Assembly (NCBI RefSeq): GCF_040833985.1
Contig: NZ_CP162139.1
Location: forward strand, 2,128,001-2,192,000
Direction: 5' to 3'
DNA: 64,000 bases
DNA from: Leptospira sp. WS4.C2
GTDB lineage: Bacteria; Spirochaetota; Leptospiria; Leptospirales; Leptospiraceae
Shown: positions 16,964-25,583 of the stretch, piece after piece
Layout: each line of letters opens with the position of its first letter
Numbering within the stretch: the stretch's first letter is position 1
Program-made: the position numbers and the translations under genes
Notes under the pieces: generated by a model
Told to the model about the DNA's origin: nothing
The model's database searches: none
Seen by the model: only the letters and a program-made list of their open reading frames with translations

Positions 16964-17931
16964 TTTACACCTTTTTTATTACTGAGTAATTTAATCATAT
17001 TCAATGTTGTCGATGCTTCGCATACGTTTGTTACATTTTTATTTAGAATATATTTTGCAATCTGATCTAAAACAAAAAATTGAGCTTTTACGGAATCATC
17101 TTTTATCATTTCCGGTTGATTGGAAAGTGTAGTGTAACCGGGAAATAATGAATCTTCCATTTTTTTTTGCCAATAGACATCCATACCACCATTTTTGTAT
17201 GTTAACTTTCCTTCCGAGGTTAACAGTTCTATAGAATAATTTGAGAAATCTGATTCTCGAGAAGACAAAAAAAACACTTTGCCCTTCTGGAAACTTAACA
17301 AGGCATCAGGTTCCATATCTTTATCAGACCAATAACAGTGATCTTCTATGATCTCAATCTGAACCAAAGGACCTAACCAATATTCTAGTAAATTGATAAA
17401 ATGGCTTCCATTATGAATCAGTCCCTTTGAATACCAACACACTCCCTTAATAAAATTAATATTTTCCTGTTTTGGAAATAATTTATTTTTGATCTCACTA
17501 GCCGATGGCAGGTATCTTCTTTGATAATTCACAAATAATTGAATCTTGTTTTCTTCGCAAATATTTACCATAGACATTGCTTCCTCTTCCGAATAGGAAA
17601 TCGGTTTCTCGCATAATATTGCTTTCACTTGGCAATGATCTACGATTAGTTTGAGTATGTCGTAATGGCTTTCAGTGGGTGTTGCTATGATTACCAAATC
17701 TGGTTTAGTTTCGTCTAAGCCAGATTTAAGTTCAGAAAAACTGGAGACTGAGGTTTTGGCTTCAAACTCACCTCTCCTTTCTATAGAAGGATCAAAAGCA
17801 CCTACCAATTCAAAAAAATCATGGGCAAGTACGCCGTTCAAATGAGTTAAACATGTTTCTTTAAAATTGTCATGGTAATCATAACCCATTCCAATTTGTC
17901 CAAGTCCGACTATAAAAGTCCTAAATTTCAA
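16960..17931 (-). CDS. Gfo/Idh/MocA-family oxidoreductase
   Basis: NAD(P)-dependent sugar dehydrogenase, 323 aa. The Rossmann fold is FRTFIVGLGQIGMGYDY (residues 3-19; GxGxxG-type), with VIIATPTESHYD and the family EKP motif in AILCEKPISYSEEEAM (Lys used in catalysis). The C-terminal half has the expected YSKGLIHNGSHFINLLEYW segment, with the helical His region. It overlaps both neighbours by 4 bases (SpsF upstream, aminotransferase downstream), so tight co-expression is likely. I infer it oxidises a sugar or nucleotide-sugar hydroxyl to the keto substrate for the DegT enzyme at 15686. Confidence 0.82.
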   Translation of the reverse strand: MKFRTFIVGLGQIGMGYDYHDNFKETCLTHLNGVLAHDFFELVGAFDPSIERRGEFEAKTSVSSFSELKSGLDETKPDLVIIATPTESHYDILKLIVDHCQVKAILCEKPISYSEEEAMSMVNICEENKIQLFVNYQRRYLPSASEIKNKLFPKQENINFIKGVCWYSKGLIHNGSHFINLLEYWLGPLVQIEIIEDHCYWSDKDMEPDALLSFQKGKVFFLSSRESDFSNYSIELLTSEGKLTYKNGGMDVYWQKKMEDSLFPGYTTLSNQPEMIKDDSVKAQFFVLDQIAKYILNKNVTNVCEASTTLNMIKLLSNKKGVK

Positions 17932-18668
17932 GTATCTCCCTTACGTTTTACTTCACTATTAAGTTCTAATAATTCGGGATGGTTTCTTAGATAGGTCACA
18001 GAATCCAAACAACTGAAAAACGGATTCTTTAGTGAATGGAAGTGTTCAATAATGGCTTTTAATAATTCAAAATCTTGCTTTTCATCCAAAGTTAATCCCA
18101 ACTCAGGCCAGAAAATAGAAGATGGTGCCACTAGGTGAAGGTGTGGAAAAATTTCAGGATGATTACGCATAAACAAAGAAACATGTTCTCTATCTAATTT
18201 ATCTGTTGTCATCTCCCCCGATTTTTTTAAGTCCTCCAATGAAAACACCTGAACATCCATTCCATCAGGATAACTTCGGATATGTGCATTCCCAACATAG
18301 GCAGCGGTATTGTGTTTATAAATTTGTATGCATTGATCCACAATTTCTGGATCGATAATTGGACAATCACCCGTGATTTCAATAATAACATCAGCCTTGA
18401 CTGATTCGGCAGCACCAACGACTCGAAGTAAAACATCATCCTCACTACCCCGAAAAACAGAAATTCCTTCTGATTTTGCAAATAAGGCAACTGGATCATC
18501 AGCGACATTTACCGTGGTTGCGAGAACAATTTCATCAATCGATCTGACCTTTTTTAATCGATCAATGAGATAACCTAATATGGGACGATCTAAAACCGGC
18601 AATAAAACCTTCCCCGGCAAACGAGAAGATGTCATTCGCGCTTCAATTGTAGCTACATACTTTTTCAT
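17928..18668 (-). CDS. SpsF-type CMP-sugar cytidylyltransferase
   Basis: Cytidylyltransferase of the SpsF/NeuA-like family, 246 aa. The CTP-binding N-terminus is ATIEARMTSSRLPGKVLLPV (6-25), followed by EIVLATTVNVADDP, GSEDDVLLR and ITGDCPIIDPEIVD, then DGMDVQVFS and DREHVSLF. In Bacillus spore-coat loci spsF is linked to a NeuB homologue and a PseG homologue, as here. It shares these motifs with the N-terminal half of the fusion at 23544, so the locus has two SpsF copies. The genes on either side overlap or lie within 20 bases. The acidic sugar activated by each copy cannot be told apart. Confidence 0.85.
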   Translation of the reverse strand: MKKYVATIEARMTSSRLPGKVLLPVLDRPILGYLIDRLKKVRSIDEIVLATTVNVADDPVALFAKSEGISVFRGSEDDVLLRVVGAAESVKADVIIEITGDCPIIDPEIVDQCIQIYKHNTAAYVGNAHIRSYPDGMDVQVFSLEDLKKSGEMTTDKLDREHVSLFMRNHPEIFPHLHLVAPSSIFWPELGLTLDEKQDFELLKAIIEHFHSLKNPFFSCLDSVTYLRNHPELLELNSEVKRKGDT

Positions 18669-18688
18669 AAAAATCCGATTTGATTATA

Positions 18689-20677
18689 CTAAAGATTCTG
18701 AATTGTTTTAAAACTTGATCCCTTTTCATGCCAAGTAGCAGATCTTGCATTTTCGTTTAAAACACCAACTCGGTTATTCTCAAAATCGTATATTTCCATT
18801 GATGTTAAACTATTTACCACTGGATGATATAGATGAAGGGAAATTGCATAAGTATCTAAACTTGGATTTCTGATATGATGAACACTATTTAAGTTCTCCA
18901 AAACATACTGACCTTGGTTTAACACCTGTTCATCACTTAATACAATTTTACTATTGCTGGTATCAAAACTTTTCTCAATAAGTTCACCCTTTAGAACAAG
19001 CAACATCCCTCCGAAACCAACATGTTTATGAATAGCAGTTTCCGCTTTAGGAGACCAAACCATCATTAATAGTTCAAATGGTTCCGACATAATTTTCAAT
19101 CGGCTATATCCTGAATCCGGTCTAATCCAACCCACCGTACCAGATATTATCTGAATCAATTCATCCGCACTATAAAACTCAAGTAACCGACTGAGGTTAT
19201 GAATCATGTTTGGATCTGGCACTAAATTACGAATATCTTCGCAAAGTTTTTCGAATTTGGCTTTTTTTCCAAAAAATTCATTGTCAGCTTTTTCGGCAAT
19301 AACGGATGTTAGTTCCGCAATTTGATTCCGAATCTCCCTTAATGCAGTCGATTCCCATAATTCGTTTTTTCTTAAAGGTCCTAGGGAAAATAAATTTTCT
19401 ACATTCTCATTGGTAACAGAAACTACCTTTCCACAAGAAGTAGTTTTAAATCCAATTCCATTCGGAGAAACTGAGAGATAACCTTTCTCAATTAAATTGG
19501 AATAAAGAGAACTTTTTACCTGTTTCAATTTAGTATCTGGACCAGTGCAGTTAATTAAGCGATTAAAATCATATGATCTATTTCCATTACTTACATCATC
19601 AGTGAATAAGGATATAGTTTCGTTTTCTAATTTTGCAGACTGAATGCGAGTGCGTAAAAAAGTCAACTTCCCGGAATTTACCCAATCGGAAATCATCGCC
19701 ATCGATTCTTCAGGAATTCTGTGACGGAAGGATTCCCAAAACGGTCTCAAATGTCGTAAGAATCTTAACTGATCTCGAGTATCCCAACTCTGCCATATCG
19801 AAGATGTGACAGGCCTCAATACATCCAAAATAACTGATTCAGAAACTTCTCGATTCTCTCGAATCCAATTTCTTAATAACCTAACATCCTGATTTATTTT
19901 TCCAGAAAGTAGAGGAAAGTTTGTTGGAGGATTTAGATCAAATTTTGCGTGCACCTTGGGAAGTTTGCCCGATCTGGAAAAAGAAACGATTTTTCCCTGA
20001 AAATCCTTTCTCTTCAAAGTCATCAGAACATCCACCATCGATAAACCTGAACCTAAAATACCTATAGTTTCATTTGAATGAATCGATTCGTATAAACTTT
20101 CATCCCAAGGATTGTTAAGATATCTTTTACTTTCCAAAACTTCCTGTGAAAGATAGGAAGGGTCGCTCGGTGGAATATTACCTGTAGCCAATACAACAAA
20201 CTGAACATTTAATTCTGCACCTGATGAAAGTTTTATCATCCATCCAGTAGAAGTTAAGGTTCCATCTATTGCTTCATCATTTATAGAAAAAAAGTCAACA
20301 AAATCCGGTTTGTTGTTCACACTTTGATTGAGAGTTGTTTCTAAATAATCACCAAAAATAAATCTCGGGAAAAAAGAGTTCTCATCAAATTTCTCTTTTA
20401 AATAAAAATAGTTTTTTTCCTTAGCCTTCCACCAATCAAAAAAATGTGAGGGGTTCCCTGGGAACAAACTCATGTTTTTAGCCGGCACATTCAGCTTTTG
20501 ATAAATTGAATTTGGTGAGTAAGCAACTCCCCGACCAAACCTCTTTTTTGAAGACTCAATTAAAAATATTTGGGTTGGGTAAACAGAATACTTCAATAAA
20601 TTGATAGCAAGTAGAGAGCCACTTAAACCACCACCGATAATTGCTACGGAAATCCGAGGTAAATTATTTTTTTCCAT
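18689..20677 (-). CDS. Fusion: FAD/NAD(P)-binding oxidoreductase plus cysteine-dioxygenase-like cupin
   Basis: A 662 aa two-domain protein. Residues about 1-490 form a FAD/NAD(P)-binding domain of the HI0933/FAD_NAD_binding_9 type: SVAIIGGGLSGSLLAINLL (dinucleotide fold), FGRGVAYSPNSIYQKLNVPAK, VLATGNIPPSDPS and a second Rossmann loop ETIGILGSGLSMVDVL. Residues about 500-640 resemble cysteine dioxygenase: VWSPKAETAIHKHVGFGG (metal ligands H550 and H552), LLVLKGELIEKSF, a second histidine pair near 600-601 (VHHIRNPS) and AISLHLYHPV, which parallels SLHLYSPP of CDO. It overlaps pseI by 14 bases. I infer oxidation of a thiol or amine substrate used for decoration; the substrate is unknown. Confidence 0.75.
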   Translation of the reverse strand: MEKNNLPRISVAIIGGGLSGSLLAINLLKYSVYPTQIFLIESSKKRFGRGVAYSPNSIYQKLNVPAKNMSLFPGNPSHFFDWWKAKEKNYFYLKEKFDENSFFPRFIFGDYLETTLNQSVNNKPDFVDFFSINDEAIDGTLTSTGWMIKLSSGAELNVQFVVLATGNIPPSDPSYLSQEVLESKRYLNNPWDESLYESIHSNETIGILGSGLSMVDVLMTLKRKDFQGKIVSFSRSGKLPKVHAKFDLNPPTNFPLLSGKINQDVRLLRNWIRENREVSESVILDVLRPVTSSIWQSWDTRDQLRFLRHLRPFWESFRHRIPEESMAMISDWVNSGKLTFLRTRIQSAKLENETISLFTDDVSNGNRSYDFNRLINCTGPDTKLKQVKSSLYSNLIEKGYLSVSPNGIGFKTTSCGKVVSVTNENVENLFSLGPLRKNELWESTALREIRNQIAELTSVIAEKADNEFFGKKAKFEKLCEDIRNLVPDPNMIHNLSRLLEFYSADELIQIISGTVGWIRPDSGYSRLKIMSEPFELLMMVWSPKAETAIHKHVGFGGMLLVLKGELIEKSFDTSNSKIVLSDEQVLNQGQYVLENLNSVHHIRNPSLDTYAISLHLYHPVVNSLTSMEIYDFENNRVGVLNENARSATWHEKGSSFKTIQNL

Positions 20678-21722
20678 TGATCATATCCCAACTAACTGCC
20701 GTTCCCCTTGAAATGTCGTATCTAGCCACAGACCCAATGATAATGTCGATGTATTTAGGTGGAATTCCATAACCAGGACGAATACTCCGGACAGAATCAG
20801 CAGTAAATTTTTCACCTTTTTTTACATCTTGCACTACATACAATGATCTCTTAAAAATGATTGATTTTTGTTCAGCTTCCGACCTTTCTAATTTCACAGA
20901 ACCTAACGATAACCAGGCTCTTTCAGATTCAATAACCAAAGCTTTCATTTCCGCAGGTTCGAGTGAAAAAGTTGAATCAACTCCTCCATCTGCTCGACTC
21001 AAAGTGAAATGTTTTTCTATAATGGAAGCTCCCAGCGCAACACTTGCCACAGAAACACCTATTCCCATCGTATGATCGGAAAGCCCAACCTCGCACTTAA
21101 ACATCTCTCTCATAGCAGGAATGCTTAATATATTAGTATTTTCAGGACTTGCAGGATAGGTACTTGTACATTTTAACAAAATTAGTTTTTGATTTCCAAC
21201 AGAACGAACGGCGTCAACAGCTTCAGCTATTTCCGCAATAGATGCCATTCCAGTTGAAATGATGATTGGCTTTTTTGTAGAAGCTGCTTTTCTGATCAAA
21301 GGCAAATCGTTATTTTCGAAGGAGGCAATTTTATAAGCAGGAACATTTAAATCTTCTAAAAAATCAACGGCAGAATGATCAAATGGAGAGCTAAAACATA
21401 AAATTCCTTTTTTATTAGCATATTCAAATATGTCTTTATGCCATTCCCAAGGAGTATATGCTTTCTTATAAAGTTCGTATAAAGATGTTCCTTTCCATAA
21501 ACTATTTGGATCCGAAATAAAAAACTCACCATCACTTTTATCAATCGTTAGTGTATCGGCAGTGTATGTTTGAATTTTAATGGCTTGAACTCCGCAGTTT
21601 GCTGCCGCTTCAACAATTTCCAGAGCCCGCTCCAAGGATTGGTTATGATTTCCTGACATTTCCGCGATGATAAAGGGTCGTCTGTTTCTTGATATTTCAA
21701 AATTCATTTTATTTAATTTCAT
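20664..21722 (-). CDS. pseI: Pseudaminic acid synthase
   Basis: Condenses PEP with 6-deoxy-altrose-diNAc (or a near relative) to give pseudaminic acid. The 352 aa protein has the NeuB barrel FIIAEMSGNHNQSLERAL, AIKIQTYTADTLTID, LCFSSPFDHSAVDFLE, AYKIASFENNDLPLI, IISTGMAS, LLKCTSTYPASPENTN, VGLSDHTMGIGVSVAS and IIEKHFTLSRADGG, then the C-terminal SAF domain FKRSLYVVQDVKKGEKFT through SIRPGYGIPP. These wordings (especially NHNQSL, ADTLTID and the LSRADGGVDS stretch) are PseI-type instead of NeuB or LegI type. It sits next to the formyltransferase (14-base overlap) and PseG. An alternative start is M6 at 21707. Confidence 0.9.
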   Translation of the reverse strand: MKLNKMNFEISRNRRPFIIAEMSGNHNQSLERALEIVEAAANCGVQAIKIQTYTADTLTIDKSDGEFFISDPNSLWKGTSLYELYKKAYTPWEWHKDIFEYANKKGILCFSSPFDHSAVDFLEDLNVPAYKIASFENNDLPLIRKAASTKKPIIISTGMASIAEIAEAVDAVRSVGNQKLILLKCTSTYPASPENTNILSIPAMREMFKCEVGLSDHTMGIGVSVASVALGASIIEKHFTLSRADGGVDSTFSLEPAEMKALVIESERAWLSLGSVKLERSEAEQKSIIFKRSLYVVQDVKKGEKFTADSVRSIRPGYGIPPKYIDIIIGSVARYDISRGTAVSWDMINGKK

Positions 21723-22554
21723 ATTCAGTAATGATTACGGGTCCATCAGATACCATAAGAAGATACCCTGCGTTAATCTTCTGAATTTTCCCTATCGGTA
21801 TATTTGTTTCTATATTTTCTGAGTTATACTCTTCCATTTTAAAGATTATTAATTTTTCACCTGTCGGTAAAAACATATAAGCGCCAGGATAAGGTTTCGT
21901 TTGGGCACGAACAAAATTGATAGTTGCTTTACGTGTTCTCAGGATATCAATATAACCCATATCCGGGATTCTTTTACCGAAGTAGGTTGCTTGTGAATGG
22001 TCCTGAGGGAGTGCAGGTTCATTTGATTTAATTTTCAATAGGGACTCTCGCAAGACTATTGGGTATATTTTTTTATACTCTTCTATCAAATCATTGCCAG
22101 TGGCTGTTTCTGAAATTGGTATCTTTACCTGGCTGTAGATCGGACCGGTATCCACAGTTTCCTCCATTACATGGCAAGTAACACCCGTGAATGTTTCTCC
22201 ATTGATAATGGCCCAAATGTGAGGAGCTCTTCCCCTATACTTTGGCAACAAGGAACCATGAATATTTAATGGATAATTTGAGTTTCGAATTAATGCTTCA
22301 GGGATTATATAGCGGTAATTTACACTAATGAGAAATTTACTATGAAACTTGATTAACTCGCCAAGAAGTAGTGGATCTTTTCTGAGATCAGTATATTGAA
22401 AGGGAATGTTCTTACTTAAAGCAAGTGAATCCACTGATTCGGAACTCAAATCCTTATGAGTTAAAACGTAACGAATCGTATAACCTGACTGAATGAGTTC
22501 CTCTAAACAGGATCGTCCTAAACTACCAAATCCACAAAAAATCAAATCGTACAT
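21709..22554 (-). CDS. Methionyl-tRNA formyltransferase-like sugar N-formyltransferase
   Basis: Formyltransferase of the Fmt/ArnA family that uses N10-formyl-tetrahydrofolate, 281 aa. Catalytic parts are seen: INHG-type PLNIHGSLLPKYRGRAPHIWAI (N, H and the SLLP loop) and DTGPIYSQVKIPI with the essential Asp. A C-terminal Fmt-like domain covers about 200-281 (GYIDILRTRKATINFVRAQTKPYPGAY). In nonulosonate loci such enzymes formylate a 4-amino sugar in place of acetylation. It lies between PseG (1-base junction) and PseI. A housekeeping tRNA role is unlikely because of this position and the short C-terminus. Confidence 0.82.
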   Translation of the reverse strand: MYDLIFCGFGSLGRSCLEELIQSGYTIRYVLTHKDLSSESVDSLALSKNIPFQYTDLRKDPLLLGELIKFHSKFLISVNYRYIIPEALIRNSNYPLNIHGSLLPKYRGRAPHIWAIINGETFTGVTCHVMEETVDTGPIYSQVKIPISETATGNDLIEEYKKIYPIVLRESLLKIKSNEPALPQDHSQATYFGKRIPDMGYIDILRTRKATINFVRAQTKPYPGAYMFLPTGEKLIIFKMEEYNSENIETNIPIGKIQKINAGYLLMVSDGPVIITEYEIK

Positions 22555-23523
22555 TTAATTTAAAACCGACCTTACGATTACCGATTGGTCTGTATTAAAG
22601 ACTTTCACTAACTTTTCATTCATCAAACTTCTTGCATTCTTTGTTGAAAGATTATCTGTAAAACTCTCAACTTTCTGCTCAAAATCCGACCCATTTGGAT
22701 CAATATATTGTTCAACGAGACCTGTTCGATTTAGCCCCAATAGATTCCCCAGTTGGTTCTCTGCAGTCTTTATTACAATAAATGGAACTCCCAGTTTTCC
22801 AAGTTCATAAACTGTTTGTCCCCCGGCTGTAATACAGAGATCAGACTCACACATCAAACGATACATTGAGTCTGCATCTAAATTCTTGTAGAATCTGATT
22901 GTATCTGAATTAAAAAATTCATCTGTTGGAAAATTTTCAAATCCTGGACCGATGATTATATCCAATTTGAAGTTTGGGAATTTAGAAGCATAAATTCTGA
23001 TTAACCTTAAAGTTAAATTCAGAGGATCACTCCCACCCATGGATATCAAAACTTTTCGAATTTGTTCTCCGATTATTTTTTTATCCTTATGTAAATGAAA
23101 TTGTCTTCTAACTAACGCAAACTCAGGTCCAACTAGTACCTTTTTGTATTTAGAGGTATCGTAATTGTATAACAATCCACCTAACCCACCGTTATAAATA
23201 ATACAGCCGTTAGGATAATCGATTCGCGTATTGTCATCTATCGCCACCAAACGATCTGTAAATTTCAAAAACTTTTCATAATGCAACTTTAACGCATGAT
23301 AAGAGTCGATTACGATACATTCATATTGGTCTTCTAAATTTAGATCCTCTAACCAATTTCTGATTACAAACTTTGAATCAAAAATATTGGCATAAGGATC
23401 ATCCGTATTTACGAGAATTTTTGCAGAATATCCAAGATCTTCGAATAATTCTGCAAAAGCCATACACCGACGCAGGTGTCCTAACCCACTTGATTTAAAG
23501 TACTCTGTAAGGAATAAAATCAC
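22555..23523 (-). CDS. pseG: PseG-type UDP-sugar hydrolase
   Basis: Removes UDP from a UDP-2,4-diamido-trideoxy-altrose to release the free sugar used by PseI. The N-terminal GT-B-like segment is LTEYFKSSGLGHLRRCMAFAELF with the catalytic His in GLGHLRRC. CIVIDSYHAL holds the conserved Asp, and the C-terminal donor-binding loop is LCITAGGQTVYELGKLGVPFIVI. At 322 aa it is slightly longer than Campylobacter PseG. The gene abuts the formyltransferase and lies 20 bases from the SpsF fusion. SpsG of Bacillus is the near relative and may share the role. Confidence 0.85.
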   Translation of the reverse strand: MILFLTEYFKSSGLGHLRRCMAFAELFEDLGYSAKILVNTDDPYANIFDSKFVIRNWLEDLNLEDQYECIVIDSYHALKLHYEKFLKFTDRLVAIDDNTRIDYPNGCIIYNGGLGGLLYNYDTSKYKKVLVGPEFALVRRQFHLHKDKKIIGEQIRKVLISMGGSDPLNLTLRLIRIYASKFPNFKLDIIIGPGFENFPTDEFFNSDTIRFYKNLDADSMYRLMCESDLCITAGGQTVYELGKLGVPFIVIKTAENQLGNLLGLNRTGLVEQYIDPNGSDFEQKVESFTDNLSTKNARSLMNEKLVKVFNTDQSVIVRSVLN

Positions 23524-23543
23524 TGCGTTAAAAACAGAACGAA

Positions 23544-25583
23544 TTAGTTTAAACGACTAAAACCTGAATGACAAACTGGGCCTTCCAATAAAGTGTCGAT
23601 GTCTCGCCCCCTTTCACACTCTGAAATAAGTTCGAACACCGGCTTTAAGTTATCGAAATATTTTTCTATTTTTTCTTCTGTATGATCGATACAAGCATAA
23701 ACAGAAGTACCGGCAAGGTAACCTCTCTTTAACATTTCTTGTGTAATCAGAGTTTTATATTTTAAAGAATCTTTACTTTTGACTGTAAAACCGGACAAAG
23801 CGGGCAACCCCCAATAGTCTAACTCCAATTTGGTGTCATTGGCAAGTGACTTCCAACCATTAGAAATTTTAGTCCCAATCGAAGTAATTATTTCCCATGA
23901 TTTTAATTTTTCCATTACCTCTAACGTCTTTAATGCAGCAGTTGGGCCAATACGTTCCGTCCAAAATGTACTACTGATAAAAGTTGACTGGGCCGATTCC
24001 ATAACATTTCTTCGCCCAATAATAGCCGTTATAGCATATCCATTACCTAAAGTTTTCCCAAAAATTGCCATATCTGGCTCAACATTATAAAGTTTGTGTA
24101 AGCCACCAAATGATTGACGAAATCCAGAAGTACATTCATCAAAAATCAAAACAATTCCATTCTTTGTTGCGAGTTCTCTTACCTTTTCCAAAAATCCAGA
24201 TGTGGGGCCAGTATTTCTGGATACCTCCATCATGATCACTCCAATCGATTCCTTTTTAATTAAAGCTTCCAGCTCATCAATTTGATTATAGTGAAATGGA
24301 TATACAGAACCGGCCAAAGACTTTGGAACTCCAGTTGGATCAAGGCCAGGCAACAAATGTCCAGAAAGTGAGTCATCGTTTGCGAGGTTTGCGGAAAGAT
24401 ACCAATCGTGCCAACCGTGGTAACCGCAGATAGCAACCTTATCCTTTCCTGAAGCAGCTCTTGCAATTCGAATTGCAATCGCATTCGCTTCCCCACCCGT
24501 TCTTGCCAATCGAACCATCTCAGACCATGGATGGATTTCCACTAGGCGCTCGGAAAGATATACTTCTTCAGGACAGTTAAGTGTAGACATGTTCCCAGCT
24601 TTTACCACGTCCATTACTGCAGAATCAACGTCAGGATGACCATAACCGAGTGTATTTGTTCCCACTCCCATAAGAAACATATCCGTATACTCTTTTCCAT
24701 CAATGTCCCAAACGTTACATCCTTTCGCCTTACTGAAATAAGCTGGCCATTTTTCAGGTAAGAACATTTCCGCTCTTTTAGAAAGAAGCATATTCCCACC
24801 AGGAATTACTTTTTTCGCTCTATTCCAAAGTTTTTGACCACTATTCATCGTTGAACCTTGATTTCTTAAGAATTTTTTGTTTACCTGAAACAACTCAGGT
24901 GATAACTTTTCGAGATTTAACACATCTAACCAAGTAAAATGTATATTCGGTGTAAAACTTTCGAATACATTTTTGATAACTTCAAGATCTTCACGTTCGT
25001 CTACAGTCCAACGTAACGAAGAAGAGTCTTCTGAGTTAGAGATATTTTCTCGAATAAAATCTTTTTCTCTTCGTATAAATGGAGTTACATGCTCTCTATC
25101 GAAGTCTTCGACTGCGAGTTGATTGGCTTTTTGAAGCGAATCAAAAGAAAACACTTCAATATCCATTCCATCAGGAAAAGTTGGAGGATTGATATTCGAT
25201 GTATAATCTAATCCACCTTTTTGAAAAAGTTGAATTACACTATCAACTAAGTTTGGATCTACAAGTGGACAATCCCCCGTAATCCGAACAACTACATCGG
25301 CATTAAAAAATGCGGCAGCTTCATAAAAACGACTTAAAACATCCTTTTCACTACCTCGATAAGACTCAATATTCAAACTTTTCGCATATTCCACCAAAGA
25401 ATCGTTAGTAGGTGAAACTGAAGTTGCAATGATGATTTGATGAATTAGTTTGGATTTTTTTAACCTTTCCAATAATAAACTGATCATGGGCCTTCCCAGG
25501 ATAGGTTCCATGATTTTACCAGGAAACCGAGTCGACCCCATCCTTGCTTGAACAATGGCAAGAATTTTCATTTCGTTTGCCAC
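23544..25583 (-). CDS. Fusion: SpsF-type cytidylyltransferase plus class III aminotransferase
   Basis: A 679 aa bifunctional protein. Residues 1-240 are an SpsF cytidylyltransferase (LAIVQARMGSTRFPGKIMEP, EIDREHVTPFIRREK-like text, ITGDCPLVDPNLVD). Residues about 250-679 are a class III PLP aminotransferase similar to glutamate-1-semialdehyde aminomutase (GADRANAI-type region here RLARTGGEANAIAIRIARAA, GYHGWHDWYLS, IIMMEVSRNTGPTSG, LIFDECTSGFR, and the Schiff-base Lys in FGKTLGNGY). In heme synthesis GSA aminomutase has no cytidylyltransferase partner, so a sugar role is inferred: transfer of an amino group combined with CMP activation. The gene overlaps the aldo-keto reductase by 16 bases. 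Confidence 0.85.
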   Translation of the reverse strand: MANEMKILAIVQARMGSTRFPGKIMEPILGRPMISLLLERLKKSKLIHQIIIATSVSPTNDSLVEYAKSLNIESYRGSEKDVLSRFYEAAAFFNADVVVRITGDCPLVDPNLVDSVIQLFQKGGLDYTSNINPPTFPDGMDIEVFSFDSLQKANQLAVEDFDREHVTPFIRREKDFIRENISNSEDSSSLRWTVDEREDLEVIKNVFESFTPNIHFTWLDVLNLEKLSPELFQVNKKFLRNQGSTMNSGQKLWNRAKKVIPGGNMLLSKRAEMFLPEKWPAYFSKAKGCNVWDIDGKEYTDMFLMGVGTNTLGYGHPDVDSAVMDVVKAGNMSTLNCPEEVYLSERLVEIHPWSEMVRLARTGGEANAIAIRIARAASGKDKVAICGYHGWHDWYLSANLANDDSLSGHLLPGLDPTGVPKSLAGSVYPFHYNQIDELEALIKKESIGVIMMEVSRNTGPTSGFLEKVRELATKNGIVLIFDECTSGFRQSFGGLHKLYNVEPDMAIFGKTLGNGYAITAIIGRRNVMESAQSTFISSTFWTERIGPTAALKTLEVMEKLKSWEIITSIGTKISNGWKSLANDTKLELDYWGLPALSGFTVKSKDSLKYKTLITQEMLKRGYLAGTSVYACIDHTEEKIEKYFDNLKPVFELISECERGRDIDTLLEGPVCHSGFSRLN

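Noticed and set aside
23544..25583. Heme pathway glutamate-1-semialdehyde aminomutase
   Set aside because: Fused to an SpsF domain within a nonulosonate locus; no heme genes around.
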